Below, one piece after another: positions 6,201 to 6,532 of a stretch of 6,532 nucleotides of DNA (the stretch's first letter is position 1; every line of letters starts with the position of its first letter). Under the pieces are notes generated by a model. That model ran no database searches. It worked only from the letters and a program-made list of their open reading frames with translations, and was not told where the DNA came from. A program made the translations under genes and the position numbers. The stretch is from Acidobacteriota bacterium (GTDB taxonomy: Bacteria; Acidobacteriota; Terriglobia; Terriglobales; Acidobacteriaceae), in assembly GCA_021819255.1 (NCBI GenBank), contig JAKART010000135.1, positions 1 through 6,532 on the forward strand. Reading direction: 5' to 3'.

Positions 6201-6532
6201 GTAAGTGAGCCTACAGCGAAACTTTCCTGCGCAAACCCTGGTTAACAGGAACGCTAATAGCTGACGCAGGACCGAGCGAGCCTATTGAAAAGTCAGTAAT
6301 TACGGGCAGAATAGTCACAAACTGGCCGATCTGCCGTAGCCGGGATGAGGCTCTCCTGGCCTCCTCCAGCAGAAAATTGAGACTTCGATGGTTACTAAAG
6401 ATTGTGACTGCGGAGTTGATTTATATTACCCAAGTTATCAGATTTAACGACTTTAGTACTTCCTATCGGCAGTTTGTCGATCCGCAGACACGCAATTTTC
6501 AGAAAATTTGCCACACATCGATCCGCTCTGAG
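6201..6532. other. Right-edge region with no supported gene, A/T-rich at its end
   Basis: No open frame here has a recognisable product. The first part (6201-6380) is the presumed leader of the small membrane-protein gene and holds a weak nested inverted repeat: CCTGCG at 6226-6231 with CGCAGG at 6265-6270, and CCTG/CAGG (6237-6240, 6246-6249) inside. From about 6385 the sequence becomes clearly richer in A and T than the rest of the window. Several frames are open to the right edge (for example plus strand from about 6365, and minus strand from the edge to a TAG near 6397), but they are short and unrecognised. This looks like a promoter-bearing intergenic region of a gene beyond the window. 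Confidence 0.5.
6494..6508. repeat. 15-base palindrome in the A/T-rich right flank
   Basis: AATTTTC (6494-6500) and GAAAATT (6502-6508) are perfect reverse complements around a single central A. The site has the size and symmetry of a dimeric repressor's operator and lies in the A/T-rich, apparently gene-free end of the window. No T-run or coding context supports a terminator. Its function is unknown. Confidence 0.4.

Noticed and set aside
6226..6270. Nested inverted repeat before the small membrane-protein gene as a riboswitch
   Set aside because: The stems are only 4-6 bases with large unpaired parts, and no known riboswitch core is recognisable. It is within what chance can produce.
6389..6532. 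Short open frames reaching the right edge as partial genes
   Set aside because: At about 45-55 codons they have no recognisable family and no good start signal, and they lie in A/T-rich DNA that looks intergenic.

Overview
The window (6,532 bases, GC-rich over its gene-bearing part) is a piece of a bacterial chromosome carrying an aromatic amino-acid breakdown operon. Four genes lie on the minus strand and read from right to left: homogentisate 1,2-dioxygenase (hmgA), fumarylacetoacetase (fahA), 4-hydroxyphenylpyruvate dioxygenase (hppD) and the start of succinyl-CoA:acetoacetate CoA-transferase subunit A (scoA), which runs off the left edge. Together they take 4-hydroxyphenylpyruvate (from tyrosine or phenylalanine) through homogentisate and fumarylacetoacetate to fumarate and acetoacetate. 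ScoA, with its presumed partner ScoB outside the window, would then load acetoacetate with CoA. Maleylacetoacetate isomerase and the aminotransferase are not in this window.

Layout: 1-446 scoA 5' part (minus); 433-1569 hppD (minus, overlapping scoA by 14 bases); 1570-1740 a gap holding a good ribosome-binding site and a candidate internal promoter for hppD; 1741-3126 fahA (minus); 3163-4473 hmgA (minus); 4474-4903 a 430-base divergent intergenic region with a nested inverted repeat and a stop-interrupted, coding-like stretch; 4904-6058 a CHAD-domain protein (plus); 5868-6200 a small multi-pass membrane protein (minus) that overlaps the CHAD tail end-to-end; 6201-6532 no supported gene, becoming visibly A/T-rich toward the right edge.

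Organism: the enzymes are full-length, with ordinary active sites, and closely resemble the animal-type HPPD/HGD/FAH families that are widespread in soil bacteria. The GC-rich coding, the operon content and the style of the HPPD N-terminus would fit an acidobacterium (Terriglobia-like). This is an impression from memory of family sequences, not a search, so the phylum should be taken as tentative.

I do not see evidence of a new defence, mobile or RNA-guided system here. The points most worth checking are the long convergent overlap between the CHAD reading frame and the membrane-protein gene, the nested inverted repeat just upstream of hmgA, and the interrupted reading frame in the divergent region.
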